A stretch of 64,000 nt of DNA from Agrobacterium vaccinii (GCF_021310995.1 NZ_CP054151.1:1493723-1557722), one strand, 5' to 3'. Counted from the stretch's first letter, positions 45,816-56,077 are shown. Notes: generated by a model from the sequence alone, not told the origin. A program made the numbers and translations.

Positions 45816-48117
45816 TCCCGACGACCAGTATAGTTCGCATGATCGCCTCATCGTCATCGGTGTGCGGCATCATTCACCTGCCTGCGCGCAGCTTGTTCGT
45901 CGCACCATCGAAGATCACAGGCCAGCGTTTGTGTTGATCGAAGGCCCGGCAGATTTCAATCCCCACATCGAGGATTTGAGGCTCGCGCATCAACTGCCGC
46001 TGGCCATTTTCAGTTTTCATTCCACACCGCGTCGTGTGCATGCCTCCTATTCCCCCTTTTGTAGCTATTCGCCGGAGTGGGAGGCTTTGCAAGCGGCGTG
46101 GTCCACAGGTGCCACACCGCTCTTTTGCGATCTACCTGCCTGGCACCCGGATTTTGGAGATCGCACCAACCGCTACGCCGATCTGCATGGAAAGAGAGCA
46201 GCAGCAGTCGAGCGAGTTGCGGCAAATGCGCTGGGTGAAGATGGGCGCGATGCATTCTGGGATGCGATTGCCGAGCAATCACCGCTGGAGGAGCTTGAGG
46301 AACGCCTCGCATATTATTTCGACCTGCTGCGCCCGGATGGGGCGGAGGACCCGCAGGAACTTGCGCGTGAACGCTACATGGCCGCGCATGCAGCCTGGGC
46401 CTTGAGGGAGGCAAAAGGCAGAAAAGTTGTCCTCATCTGCGGCGGCTGGCACGCACAGGCTATACGGCTGCTGGCGCGTCAGGCGGACGGCGACCTACCG
46501 GCGATCCCGAAACTCGATGAGGGCGAACGAGCGGGAAGCTACGTTGTGCCCTATGAATATCGGCGGCTTGACCGGTTTGCCGGTTACGCATCCGGTATGC
46601 CATCTCCAGCTTACTATGAAGATGTCTTTGCATATGGGCTGGATCACGCGGCTGATAATGCACAGAATGCGATTGCTGCTGCGCTACGTGCTGCCAGGCA
46701 GGTTGTTTCCACGGCGGATCGTGTTGCGTGGCACGCCCATGCCAAAGCGCTCTCGATGGCGCGTGGGCACCGATCCGTGTTGCGTGCCGATCTCCTGGAC
46801 GCAGCCTTGGCGACTTTAATCAAGGATGCTCTTGACATGCCCGCCGCCTGGACCCGCGAAGGGGCGTTGCGGTCTGGAACCCACCCAGCACTCGTCGCCA
46901 TGCTCCGCGCCTTGACAGGAGAAAGATCCGGCAAGCTAGCGCCCGGCACGCGCCAACCGCCTTTGATGGCCGATATCCGAGCGAGGCTTGATGAGCTCGG
47001 TCTGATGCCGGACCATCGACCACGCGAGGTGGCGCTGGATTGGAACGTACCTCTTGATCGGGAGCGGGCACATCTGCTGCACGCGCTCTGTATCCTCGAC
47101 ATTCCCGGCATCGAACGTATCGGTGACCCCATGACCCTCGGCACCGTTGCGCCGAAGGAAACATTCCGGCTGGTCCTTCATCGTGATGCCGATGGCGCGC
47201 AGATCGAGGCGTCGCGCTGGGGTGGCACGGTGCCGATGGCAGCAGCAGCGGTTCTGTCGGATCGTGCCGAGCACGCGGGAAACGATCTCGAGAGCCTCTC
47301 CGCCTGCCTTGCCGATGCGCTGTTTGCCGGTCTGTTGGCGCTTGAAAACGAATTGACGGAGCGCATCGCCGCCGGTCTCGCATCGTCTCACGATATCCGT
47401 GCAATCGGCGCGACAGGGCTGGAGGTCGTGAGGCTTTACCGCTTTGGAGAGATTTTCGGAGAGGCCGCACATAAGGCTTTGGGGCGTCTCTGCGAAGCGG
47501 TGTTTGCCCGTGTGATGTGGATCATGGAGGCCATTCGCAACGAGGATGAAGGCATCAGAGCCATCCGCGCGCTGCTTGCCTGTCGCGACATGATGCGGGA
47601 TTGCCCGACGCCGAACATGGGCATTTCCTCCTTTATTGCCGGCCTTGAACGCTGTGTTGCAAACCCGGAGGCGCCAGCAGCGCTCGCCGGTGGAGCTTTC
47701 GGAACGCTGATCGCATGCGGGAAAACATTCCCTGACGATGTCAGCGGACGAATGCAGCGTTTCAGCGGGCCTGACAGGCTCGGCGACTTCCTGTCCGGCC
47801 TGTTTGCATTGGCGCGCGAGGACATTTCCAAAAGCGCGTCTGTTATCGGTTCCGTCACCGCCATGGTCGAAGGCTGGACGGACGAGGCGTTTTTGCGCGC
47901 GTTGCCGTCGCTCAGACGGGCTTTTTCATTCTTCCCGCCGCGTGAGCGCGAAAGATTGGCTGGCGCCATTGTCCGTTCCCACGGCGGCAACGAGGCGCAG
48001 GCGGAGGTTCAGGCCATGGCGTGGATGCGTCAATCGACGCCGGTGGCAAATCAGGCGAGCGCTATCGCGCTCGAGGCGACTGTGGCTCGGCGTCTTGCCG
48101 AAGCCGGATTGATTTGA
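45787..48117 (+). CDS. yehM: DUF5682 family protein (YehM-like)
   Basis: The protein has 776 residues from ATG 45787, overlapping the ATPase gene by 29 bp (GGAAGG upstream). The N-terminal pattern 'IVIGVRHHSPACAQLVRRTIEDHRPAFVLIEGPADFNP' and 'GWHAQAI' typifies DUF5682, a large soluble protein related in its N-terminus to TraB/ChaN-like folds. It has no membrane segments. Biochemical role unknown. It co-occurs with MoxR, VWA and SWIM genes as in the E. coli yeh locus. Confidence 0.83.
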   Translation: MQPGISSHPDPDDQYSSHDRLIVIGVRHHSPACAQLVRRTIEDHRPAFVLIEGPADFNPHIEDLRLAHQLPLAIFSFHSTPRRVHASYSPFCSYSPEWEALQAAWSTGATPLFCDLPAWHPDFGDRTNRYADLHGKRAAAVERVAANALGEDGRDAFWDAIAEQSPLEELEERLAYYFDLLRPDGAEDPQELARERYMAAHAAWALREAKGRKVVLICGGWHAQAIRLLARQADGDLPAIPKLDEGERAGSYVVPYEYRRLDRFAGYASGMPSPAYYEDVFAYGLDHAADNAQNAIAAALRAARQVVSTADRVAWHAHAKALSMARGHRSVLRADLLDAALATLIKDALDMPAAWTREGALRSGTHPALVAMLRALTGERSGKLAPGTRQPPLMADIRARLDELGLMPDHRPREVALDWNVPLDRERAHLLHALCILDIPGIERIGDPMTLGTVAPKETFRLVLHRDADGAQIEASRWGGTVPMAAAAVLSDRAEHAGNDLESLSACLADALFAGLLALENELTERIAAGLASSHDIRAIGATGLEVVRLYRFGEIFGEAAHKALGRLCEAVFARVMWIMEAIRNEDEGIRAIRALLACRDMMRDCPTPNMGISSFIAGLERCVANPEAPAALAGGAFGTLIACGKTFPDDVSGRMQRFSGPDRLGDFLSGLFALAREDISKSASVIGSVTAMVEGWTDEAFLRALPSLRRAFSFFPPRERERLAGAIVRSHGGNEAQAEVQAMAWMRQSTPVANQASAIALEATVARRLAEAGLI

Positions 48118-48138
48118 TGTGATGTGAGGAAGGTAAAA

Positions 48139-51100
48139 ATGGAACGCTACGAACTCGTTGAAGGTACATCGTCAAAGTTCTGGGAGGTCTTCGTCTCAGG
48201 TGTTTCACTTAAAATCCGCTATGGCCGTATCGGCACGCAGGGCCAATCGAAAGACAAGGATTTTCCGACTGCGGAAGACGCCGAAAAAGAAAAGAAGAAG
48301 CTGGTAAAAGAAAAGACCGGCAAGGGTTATTCGCGCGTTTCCGACGGTGAGATGCCCGCACCTTCGGTACCTGCCGCCGCTTCGCCAGAGGCATCCAAAG
48401 ATGAGAAACTCGCGATGCCATTGCCCGCAGCCGCCGCAAGCGAAGCTACGACGCAGCCGTCTGTCTTGGTTCAGCCCGTTGCAAAACCTGTAGTCGATGC
48501 TGATCGTGAGGAAATTCTGAACCGGCTGATAGGCTCTGCTCTGCCAACACGTTCTCGACGGTTTACTGTTGCCGATCCGGTAAAAGCCTGGGCAAAGCTA
48601 CGCGGTCACGTGGCCCTCATCAAGGACAACGCCCAAGACGAACGGCTCGAAGCGTGGAACTGGCTGGACGCAAAGGTTCAGGAAGCCGGTGAAGCAGGAG
48701 GGTCAATAGGGGTGTCCACCGCCGCAGATGTTCGCGAATGGGCAGAAAAGATCGAGCAGGCGAGCAAATATCTCACCATCTATTTGGGTGAAAGCCAGAA
48801 AAAGACGTCCGCCAGTCTCTTGTGCCTGGACTACTTTTTCGAGTTTCTATCCGCAAAGCGCGGCATGCCTTTCGTGGTGGAAGCGATGCTGCCGATTGTC
48901 GGGATCGATCCCAGCAATCGACGTGGTTATGAAGCCTCATCATTGAGTTCGCCGCGCGAACTTGCTCTTCGCGGTAACATCACCGCCGCTTCCGATGAGG
49001 ATTACGAGGCGATCGTTGCGATGCTGACCGAAGCCTTCCGAACGGAAACCGATTGGCGCAAGAAGGCAGCCTTCGCGTTTATGCTGGGTGATGACCGGGA
49101 TGTGGCGCATGAGTTGACGCCGGTTGCTGTCCTAGCCGCAGCTCAGGAGGCGGGGGAGGACGTTGGCGCTACACTTGCCATGGTGCCGCTCGTGCTGGAT
49201 GCCCGGCCGTCTACTGCAGCACGCTGGCGCACGAAGCGCAGCTATTTCATTTTCTTCATGTATTACGACCTGATGCTCGATGATATTCTCGCCACCGCTA
49301 TAGAGACGGCGCGGCATTATCAGGAATCTGCACTGCCGACGCTCGAATGGCTGCTTCATTATGGCTATGAAGGTCAGAGAACAGAGATCGCACGCGTCAT
49401 CCTTGCGACGGGTGAAAGTGGGGCATTAGCAAAGCTTCTGCCGTTCATTCACGAAAAATGGATTCGTCCTGCGGTCGATCAAGCCTCGGAAGAAGACCCC
49501 GCCTTCATGTTCGGTCAATATCTGGCAACGCTGTCATCCGGCAGCAACGAGCCTGTTATTCGCGCCCGGGCCATGGATTTCGTCAAGCAGTACCCGAAAG
49601 AGACATTGGAAAGCTGGGCCACCGAACCGAGGTGGAAAACCCAGCTGCAGAAGCTGCTCGATATCCATGATGTTGCGCTGGCACCGATCGAAGCCCTGCC
49701 TGTCGTGTTGCGTGATCCGCCATGGCGCAAGAAAAAGAAGGCCGTCAACGATACCGTTCTGGAACTCTCGCCGTTGGAAACACCCTTCCGCTATCTGCGC
49801 GAAGGGCCGCCGCCGGAGGAGTATAGTTGGCGCCTAAGCCGCGCCCGCATCGTCTCTACGACCGAAGAACTGATCGATGCCATTAGGGAGTTCGAGAGCA
49901 AAGACGTTCCCGATTGGAGAAAAGTGCCACGCTCGATGGCCCTTCCGCAAGAGGGCGATGAGTTGGAAGACGTTTTGGCCTTTGTTTCAAGGCGGGTGTC
50001 AGAGTTCCAGGACTATCACGCGGCAGGAAGTTATGATTGGGACACGCTGATAGGAGGCATCGAGAAGCAATTTGATTCTTTCTCGTTGACCTTATGGGGT
50101 CAGCCCAAAGTTCTGCCATCCTATTATATAGGCGATATTGTCCCACGCATGATCGATCGTTTTGGCGAAAGAGCGTTGCCTGGTCTGCTCCGAAATGTGG
50201 AAAACAACCCGATCGGCATGCTCGAACACGTAAAGGACGTCGATTTCGCAGGCATTGCACCCCTTGCCGCGCGCGCGCTCTTGAAGCTGAAGAAGGCGCG
50301 AGTACCGGCTATGCAATGGCTACGTCTTTATAGGCGCACCGCAATAACGAGGCTGCTCCCTGACGCCACCGGCAAGCCCGGCGCCTCTCGCGATGCGGCG
50401 GAACATACACTTCGCTGGATGGTGACAGATCGCGCCGATGCGCGGGACGAAATTCTTGAGATCGCGAAATTGTACGAGCCGCAGTCGCCTGATGTGATGA
50501 AGGCGGTCTGGGAGGTTCTGGATCGTGATCCCTATGCCCGGTTCCCTGCGCGCATCGCCAAGCTGCCAGCATGGTTCAACCCCGGTGCGCTGACCCGTCC
50601 GGTGCTGAAAGATGGCGGTGCCCTGCCGGATGAGGCATTGGCCGCCATCGCGGAAATGCTGTCCTTCTCAACGCCCGAGGCCATCTATGCCGGTCTCGAT
50701 GCGGTAAAGGAGGTCACGACGCCGGAGAGCCTCGCGCGATTCTCGTGGGACCTTTTCGGCGCATGGCTTGCCGAAGGTGCTCCCAACAAAGAAGGGTGGG
50801 CTTTGCGCGGTTTGGGCTGGCTTGGGGATGATGAGTGCGCCCGCCAACTGACGCGCCTTGTGCGCAAATGGCCCGGCGAATCTGCCCATCAACGCGCTGT
50901 CACCGGTCTCGATGTTCTTGCCGATATCGGTACGGATGTGGCGCTGATGAACCTCAATGGCATCGCGGAAAAGCTGAAATTCAAGGGACTTCAGGAAAAG
51001 GCGCGGGAGAAGATCGCCGCAATTGCCGAGGCGCGTGATCTGACGCCGGAAGAGCTTGCCGATCGTCTCGCACCTGATCTCGATCTGGATGAGCGCGGCG

Positions 51101-52038
51101 GTCTCGATCTCGATTTCGGGCCACGCCGCTTCCGCGTTGGTTTCGATGAGTTCCTGAAGCCATGGGTAAAGGATGAAACGGGCAAGCGCCTGAAGGATTT
51201 GCCCAAGCCGAACAAGGCTGATGATGCGACACTGTCCGCCGCAGCGGTCAAAACATGGGCCGCGGTGAAGAAGGATGCGCGAGCGGTTTCAAGCCTGCAG
51301 ATTACGCGCCTTGAAAACATGTTGTCGACATCCCGGCGGGTTTCGCCCGAGGTGTTCTGGCTCTTCTTCGCAAGCCATCCGTTGATCCGCCATCTTTCTC
51401 AGCGGCTTGTCTGGGGCGTCTATGACGATACAGACCCTCAAACCGCGCCGAAGACACTCTTCCGGGTCGGCGACGATCTGTCCTTCACCGACGCAGAGGA
51501 CGAGCCGATCACGCTCGATCTTTCCGCTGATGCGACCGGCTTGATTGGACTGGTTCATCCCTTGCATCTGCCAAAGGGTGGACTCGATGCCTGGGGCGCT
51601 CTGTTTGGAGATTACGAAATTTCACAGCCTTTCCCTCAGCTTGGGCGAGAAACCTACGAGCTGACACAAGACGAGAAGCAAGCGTCCACGATCACCCGGT
51701 TCGCCGATATCGAGGTGGAGGCGGCACGACTGCGCGGTATGTCGCCACGCGGCTGGGATCTCGGTTCGGTGGAGGACGGAGGTTGTATCTCCTGGCTGGA
51801 GCGACCGGTGCGATTTACCGATGGCAAGGTCAATACTGCCATGTTCGGCTTTGATCCAGGCATCTTCACCGGCGGTGGCGACTGGGAGGAAAAGTTTCAG
51901 AAACTGCAGCACATTACGCTGTATCGCCCCTACAGTCAGCCGGGAAGCGATGCCCGTACTTTTGGAGAACTCGATCCGGTGAGCGCCAGTGAGATGCTTA
52001 GGGGATTGAGCCTCCTTGCCGCCACGGCGGTAAAATGA
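48139..52038 (+). CDS. yehI: Giant WGR-domain / DUF4132-like protein (YehI/MolR-like)
   Basis: The protein has 1299 residues from ATG 48139 (GAGGAAGG upstream). An N-terminal WGR domain (1-65) has 'FWEVFVSG...IRYGRIGTQGQ', with YGR in place of WGR. Such domains bind nucleic acid or PARP partners in other families. A Pro/Ala linker (about 75-125) leads to a long helical HEAT-like region. The C-terminus (about 1050-1290) has the DUF4132 character, including 'WDLGSVEDGGCISWLERP'. E. coli homologues YehI/MolR are uncharacterised. It is the central and largest gene of the operon. A 4-base overlap (ATGA) joins it to the VWA gene. Confidence 0.83.
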   Translation: MERYELVEGTSSKFWEVFVSGVSLKIRYGRIGTQGQSKDKDFPTAEDAEKEKKKLVKEKTGKGYSRVSDGEMPAPSVPAAASPEASKDEKLAMPLPAAAASEATTQPSVLVQPVAKPVVDADREEILNRLIGSALPTRSRRFTVADPVKAWAKLRGHVALIKDNAQDERLEAWNWLDAKVQEAGEAGGSIGVSTAADVREWAEKIEQASKYLTIYLGESQKKTSASLLCLDYFFEFLSAKRGMPFVVEAMLPIVGIDPSNRRGYEASSLSSPRELALRGNITAASDEDYEAIVAMLTEAFRTETDWRKKAAFAFMLGDDRDVAHELTPVAVLAAAQEAGEDVGATLAMVPLVLDARPSTAARWRTKRSYFIFFMYYDLMLDDILATAIETARHYQESALPTLEWLLHYGYEGQRTEIARVILATGESGALAKLLPFIHEKWIRPAVDQASEEDPAFMFGQYLATLSSGSNEPVIRARAMDFVKQYPKETLESWATEPRWKTQLQKLLDIHDVALAPIEALPVVLRDPPWRKKKKAVNDTVLELSPLETPFRYLREGPPPEEYSWRLSRARIVSTTEELIDAIREFESKDVPDWRKVPRSMALPQEGDELEDVLAFVSRRVSEFQDYHAAGSYDWDTLIGGIEKQFDSFSLTLWGQPKVLPSYYIGDIVPRMIDRFGERALPGLLRNVENNPIGMLEHVKDVDFAGIAPLAARALLKLKKARVPAMQWLRLYRRTAITRLLPDATGKPGASRDAAEHTLRWMVTDRADARDEILEIAKLYEPQSPDVMKAVWEVLDRDPYARFPARIAKLPAWFNPGALTRPVLKDGGALPDEALAAIAEMLSFSTPEAIYAGLDAVKEVTTPESLARFSWDLFGAWLAEGAPNKEGWALRGLGWLGDDECARQLTRLVRKWPGESAHQRAVTGLDVLADIGTDVALMNLNGIAEKLKFKGLQEKAREKIAAIAEARDLTPEELADRLAPDLDLDERGGLDLDFGPRRFRVGFDEFLKPWVKDETGKRLKDLPKPNKADDATLSAAAVKTWAAVKKDARAVSSLQITRLENMLSTSRRVSPEVFWLFFASHPLIRHLSQRLVWGVYDDTDPQTAPKTLFRVGDDLSFTDAEDEPITLDLSADATGLIGLVHPLHLPKGGLDAWGALFGDYEISQPFPQLGRETYELTQDEKQASTITRFADIEVEAARLRGMSPRGWDLGSVEDGGCISWLERPVRFTDGKVNTAMFGFDPGIFTGGGDWEEKFQKLQHITLYRPYSQPGSDARTFGELDPVSASEMLRGLSLLAATAVK

Positions 52039-53174
52039 GCGTCACAGCCCTCGATGCCCTGACACGTTGGCGTCTCGTTCTCGGCGAAGCAGCACAGGCT
52101 CCCTGTGCTGCTGCCGGGTGCGGGCTGTCCAGCGAGGCTGCGGCCATGGATGTCGCCCTTGAATGGCTCTATGGCCGGGATGAGGAGGGTGGTTCTCGCA
52201 ATATCGCACGCCGGGGTGGGCGTGAAGGGTCGGTCCTGACCACACCGGAATGGATAAACGATATTCATCGGCTGTTTCCCAAGGAAACGATCGAGCGGCT
52301 GGAGCGCGACGCCATAGAGCGCTATGCCATTGACGACGTGGTGACCAACCCGGAGGTTCTGCAACGCGCTGTGCCCAATGAGACGCTGCTGAAAGCAGTC
52401 CTGCGCACGAAGCATCTGATGTCACCGGATATCCTGCTACTTGCACGAAAACTGGTGCAGGAGGTCGTGCGCCAATTGATGGAAAAGCTGGCGCGGGATA
52501 TGTCTCTGGCCTTTTCCGGTGTCATGGACCGCAGGCGTCACAGCCGGTTTCGGATCGCCAGCGATCTCGATTTTCGTCGTGTGCTGAAAGACAATCTCAA
52601 GCACTATGACCCCGAGACCGGCAAGATGACCGTCGAGAAACTGCATTTCTTCGCCCGCAACCGTCGGCACATGAAGACCTGGCAGATCATCCTTCTGGTC
52701 GATCAAAGTGGATCGATGCTGGACTCGGTCATTCATTCTGCCGTGACGGCGGCTTGCCTCTGGGGGCTTCCCGGCGTTCGGACCCATCTCGTCGCTTTCG
52801 ATACGAACGTCGTCGATCTGACCAAGGACGTGGACGACCCTTGCGAGTTGCTGATGAAGGTCCAGCTTGGTGGCGGCACCGATATTCAGGGTGCGGTATC
52901 CTACGCGGCGGGCCTCATCGAACACCCCGACCGTGCGATCGTCGTTCTCATCTCCGATTTCTTCGAAGGGTCCAGCCCGGCCATGCTGGTGGACCGTGTC
53001 GCCGCACTCGTTGCCCAGCGCACGCTTGTACTTGGACTAGCTGCGCTGGATTCTGCCGCCACACCCGTTTACGACGGGAATATGGCGCAGAAGCTCGTTG
53101 CAGCAGGCGCGGAAGTCGGAGCGATGACGCCGGGCGAGCTCGCTGGCTGGCTTGCCGAAAAGATCGGGCGGTAG
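52035..53174 (+). CDS. yehP: VWA-domain protein (YehP-like)
   Basis: The protein has 379 residues and its start overlaps the previous stop by 4 bases. The C-terminal half (about 215-375) is a von Willebrand A domain with a complete metal site: DQSGS at 223-227, Thr in 'GGGTD' (T282) and Asp in 'ISDFFEG' (D308). The N-terminal half is helical, with a 'RDMSLAFSGVMDRRRHSRFR' basic stretch. It is expected to bind the MoxR ATPase and a client protein, as in RavA-ViaA or CoxD-CoxE pairs. Confidence 0.88.
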   Translation: MSVTALDALTRWRLVLGEAAQAPCAAAGCGLSSEAAAMDVALEWLYGRDEEGGSRNIARRGGREGSVLTTPEWINDIHRLFPKETIERLERDAIERYAIDDVVTNPEVLQRAVPNETLLKAVLRTKHLMSPDILLLARKLVQEVVRQLMEKLARDMSLAFSGVMDRRRHSRFRIASDLDFRRVLKDNLKHYDPETGKMTVEKLHFFARNRRHMKTWQIILLVDQSGSMLDSVIHSAVTAACLWGLPGVRTHLVAFDTNVVDLTKDVDDPCELLMKVQLGGGTDIQGAVSYAAGLIEHPDRAIVVLISDFFEGSSPAMLVDRVAALVAQRTLVLGLAALDSAATPVYDGNMAQKLVAAGAEVGAMTPGELAGWLAEKIGR

Positions 53175-53177
53175 TCC

Positions 53178-55094
53178 ATGCTGAGACCCGACCTCGTTGC
53201 CCTCACAGATCAGGGATTGATCCAGCTTTCCAACGCGGGACTTGTAAAGCGTGCCTTGCGCGAGCTGGAGGCGGGAGCCGTTCCCGAGATGGAAGAGACA
53301 AACGACGCGATCATTGCGCGATTTGCCGATGGTACCTCGACACGTCTGTCTTCTGGGCAAACCTTGGCCGACGCCTCTTGCAGTTGTCCGTCCTCCGGCA
53401 TGTGCAGGCACCGTGTGATGCTCGCTGTCGCCTATCGCGCGCGTCATGCGGCAGCGGATGCAGCGGACGCATCTGAGCCGGATTGGAACCCCGCCTCATT
53501 TGATACCCAGCAGGTCGCGGATAGCCTCTCCGCATCCGCAAAGGCGGAGCTATCCCAGCTTCTGCGGTCGCGTCATCCCGTGCGACTGGAATATGGAAAG
53601 ACACCAACCGCCTATCTGCCGATGGCCAGCGTGCGCTTTCTGGTTCCCGGTGATCTTTCCTACGCGCGTTGTGACTGTGAAATTGGCATGCATTGTGCGC
53701 ATGTTGGCATGGCTGTGCGTGCCTTTCAGGCAGCCGAAAGCACGTCGCAAACCGTTATCGGAGGCGCTTCAGAAAACGGTGCGAGCATCGATATCATGCC
53801 GCTGCGCATTACCTGTGATGCGGTTATAGAGAGGCTGCTCGAGACCGGCGTCGTTGCCGGTCCTGAAGCCCACGCGCAGACGATCGAAGCTGCCCGTCGG
53901 AGTGCGCAGCAAGCGAATGCCGTCCAGCTTTTGCTGGTTCTGGAAGCGCTGGAAGAGCAGATTTCGGACTATGACAATCGTAGTGCCCGACATGACGAAC
54001 GCGTGGTTTTACAACTTGTTGCCGGGCTTTTCGCGCGTACGCGGGCTAAGGATAGCGTTTCCGCGCTGGGTTTGGGAGAACCCTTCGAGACGCCGATGGG
54101 CAAAACGCGTCTGGTCTCTCTGGGCGCCAGACTGCGCCAGGAGGGCACCGATATACGTGCATCCGTCTTGCTTGCGGATAGCGATACGGGCGCGACCATG
54201 CTGATGGAAAAGCCGTTCTCACCTCTACCCACCCAAGACGCGCGCGGCTTTGTCGCCTCGCTTCCCACACGGCAGATGTCGGTCGGCATGCCCGTGAGTG
54301 GCTTGGGGCGAGGGCAAGTCCTGACGAGTGTTGCCCGTCGCCGTGCCGACGGAATGTTGACGCTGGGGCGCGGATCTGGTGGCCGAAGCCAGCTCATGCC
54401 GCGTGATGCGCTGTTCAACTTTCCCCAACCGCTGGCGGCGACCAGCGCGGATAGGGTGGCAGCTGAGTTGAGCCACCGGCAAATCTCGCTGCTGCGCCCG
54501 CACCGGCGCTTCGACACACTCCACGTCTTCGATATAGGCGAAGTCATCGGCCAGTCCTGGGCACCCGGACGTCAACTGTGGGAGGCTGGCGCTCATCTTG
54601 CAAATGATGGCGGCAAGCTATGGTTCGAACGCCCATTCGATGCTGCGGCACCGGCGGCACCCGGTATTCTTGCTATGGCATTCGAGGGTAAATGGGGCCC
54701 GTTAAGACAGGTGGCCGGTACCGTGCGTCTGGAGGGCGACGCTGTCGTCTGTGAACCGTGGTCCATTTCGGCAGATCGCTTCATCGTGCCAGACCTTGAG
54801 GCAGACGAAAGCGATCACACGGTGGCTGCAATCGCGACATCTGCGCCACGTGACATTCTCGATGAGGCGGAAGACTTGCTGAGCGGCATGCTGCATGCGG
54901 GCCAGCGATCACAAAAAACGATACAAGCTTTGGCTCCGGTCCTATCGGCCCGGCTACGCGAAAAAGGCTATCGCCAGGCATCGGAACACATCAATCGTGA
55001 CAGCAAAATCACCACGCTGAATGTCGAGCCTTTCTGCAAAGCGGCGATATGGCTCCTTGCACTGCGCGAAAGCCGAAATGCAGAAAATGCATGA
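53178..55094 (+). CDS. yehQ: SWIM zinc-finger protein (YehQ-like)
   Basis: The protein has 638 residues from ATG 53178, 3 bp after the VWA stop. Two SWIM-type zinc motifs with the same spacing (CxC-x5-CxH) are visible: C68/C70/C76/H78 in 'SCSCPSSGMCRH' and C165/C167/C173/H175 in 'RCDCEIGMHCAH'. The remaining 450 residues are a helical and beta-rich region with no motif that I recognise. SWIM fingers usually bind DNA or proteins. It is the last gene of the operon; the sequence downstream to 55131 is a short spacer. Confidence 0.85.
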   Translation: MLRPDLVALTDQGLIQLSNAGLVKRALRELEAGAVPEMEETNDAIIARFADGTSTRLSSGQTLADASCSCPSSGMCRHRVMLAVAYRARHAAADAADASEPDWNPASFDTQQVADSLSASAKAELSQLLRSRHPVRLEYGKTPTAYLPMASVRFLVPGDLSYARCDCEIGMHCAHVGMAVRAFQAAESTSQTVIGGASENGASIDIMPLRITCDAVIERLLETGVVAGPEAHAQTIEAARRSAQQANAVQLLLVLEALEEQISDYDNRSARHDERVVLQLVAGLFARTRAKDSVSALGLGEPFETPMGKTRLVSLGARLRQEGTDIRASVLLADSDTGATMLMEKPFSPLPTQDARGFVASLPTRQMSVGMPVSGLGRGQVLTSVARRRADGMLTLGRGSGGRSQLMPRDALFNFPQPLAATSADRVAAELSHRQISLLRPHRRFDTLHVFDIGEVIGQSWAPGRQLWEAGAHLANDGGKLWFERPFDAAAPAAPGILAMAFEGKWGPLRQVAGTVRLEGDAVVCEPWSISADRFIVPDLEADESDHTVAAIATSAPRDILDEAEDLLSGMLHAGQRSQKTIQALAPVLSARLREKGYRQASEHINRDSKITTLNVEPFCKAAIWLLALRESRNAENA

Positions 55095-55131
55095 GACATC
55101 CGTTCACCATATATAGGCGCTGCGGTGCCGC

Positions 55132-55395
55132 TCATCTCACCCGGTCAAGCCGCTCCAGCAGCGTTTCGATCGTCTCGGAAACCGGTAACTCAGGTGGATG
55201 ATCCAGCTTCGTGCGCTGACGATAGGAAGGACTCGTAGAATACCAATCGATCAGGGCAGACGCGACTTCGGTGGCTCTATCATCGGTTTTCTCGATATTA
55301 TTTTCTTCGCACCAAGCGATGTGAAACCGATCTATCTCTTCTAGATCGTCCGATGACAACACGGGTAGCGCGGCGTTGGGAGAGTGAGTGTCCAT
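55132..55395 (-). CDS. Small hypothetical protein
   Basis: The protein has 87 residues, acidic and helical ('DDLEEIDRFHIAWCEENNIEKTDDRATEVASALIDWYSTSPSYRQ'). No ribosome site is obvious before ATG 55395. It is convergent with the SWIM gene. The next 330 bp (55396-55725) hold only short unsupported ORFs. I do not recognise a family. Confidence 0.55.
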   Translation of the reverse strand: MDTHSPNAALPVLSSDDLEEIDRFHIAWCEENNIEKTDDRATEVASALIDWYSTSPSYRQRTKLDHPPELPVSETIETLLERLDRVR

Positions 55396-55725
55396 TTTAT
55401 ACCGGGATTAGGTGGTTTCTGGTCGTCGGATAACAACAGTTGCTGAACCAATTTGTTCCAGTTGAACGTGTTGCACATTCCCGTGACACGCAGAAAACGC
55501 AGTTTCTCGTCGGAGCCAGCACGTTTTCTTCTTCAAATAGCGGCGCCCATCAGCGATTGCTGGTTAGGCGAACGGTAATTCGGCGAGATGAAATTCGTGG
55601 AAGCGAAATGACGTGGGTGATCTAACAAAACCTTTTCTGGCATCGTTTATTTTTACAATCAACACGTCACTCAGTTACCCTAATGACTTTGAAAATCTTG
55701 GTTTTATTTAGGAATAGGATGCGTC

Positions 55726-56077
55726 ATGATTACAGCCAGCTCATCAGATAAAAAACTTTACGAATCTTATGAGGAATTTGTCCAAGAAGTACACGCAACC
55801 CGCAAAGATGTAGAGATTTGGGACAAAGTTGCCACTAAAGTAGATAGCTTCATCGGTTACTCTAACCCTGGTTTTTACGCATCTTACGAAGCAATCATGA
55901 ATCAATATGATTTTTTGATCGGTTGTATTGAGGGTAAGCGAACCATGGCTTGCGACCGAACTCACCCACGCTCGCAAACTAGCCGCTAGTTCATCCACTG
56001 TCGTCATTAATGGCAAGCCTGCCGGTCGTATCGGCGACGCGATCGATTGGAACGGCGAAGCTTCGGCCCTGATTTAA
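55726..56077 (+). pseudogene. Frameshifted PAAR-domain gene remnant (type VI secretion-like)
   Basis: From ATG 55726 the frame reads about 66 unrecognised residues ('SSDKKLYESYEEFVQEV...NQYDFLIGCIEG') and then 'KRTMACDRTHPR', and stops at 55989. In the next frame the DNA continues 'RKLAASSSTVVINGKPAG' then 'RIGDAID' to a stop at 56077. That is the core of a PAAR domain, the tip of type VI secretion spikes. Removing one base near 55972 joins 'MACDRTHPR' to 'RKLAASS' without loss. The usual Cys after 'GDAID' is Trp, and the domain ends early. A decayed effector tip is the best reading. Confidence 0.6.

Noticed and set aside
55440..55625. 61-codon ORF in the spacer upstream of the PAAR remnant
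   Set aside because: No ribosome site, no protein-like pattern and no operon context.
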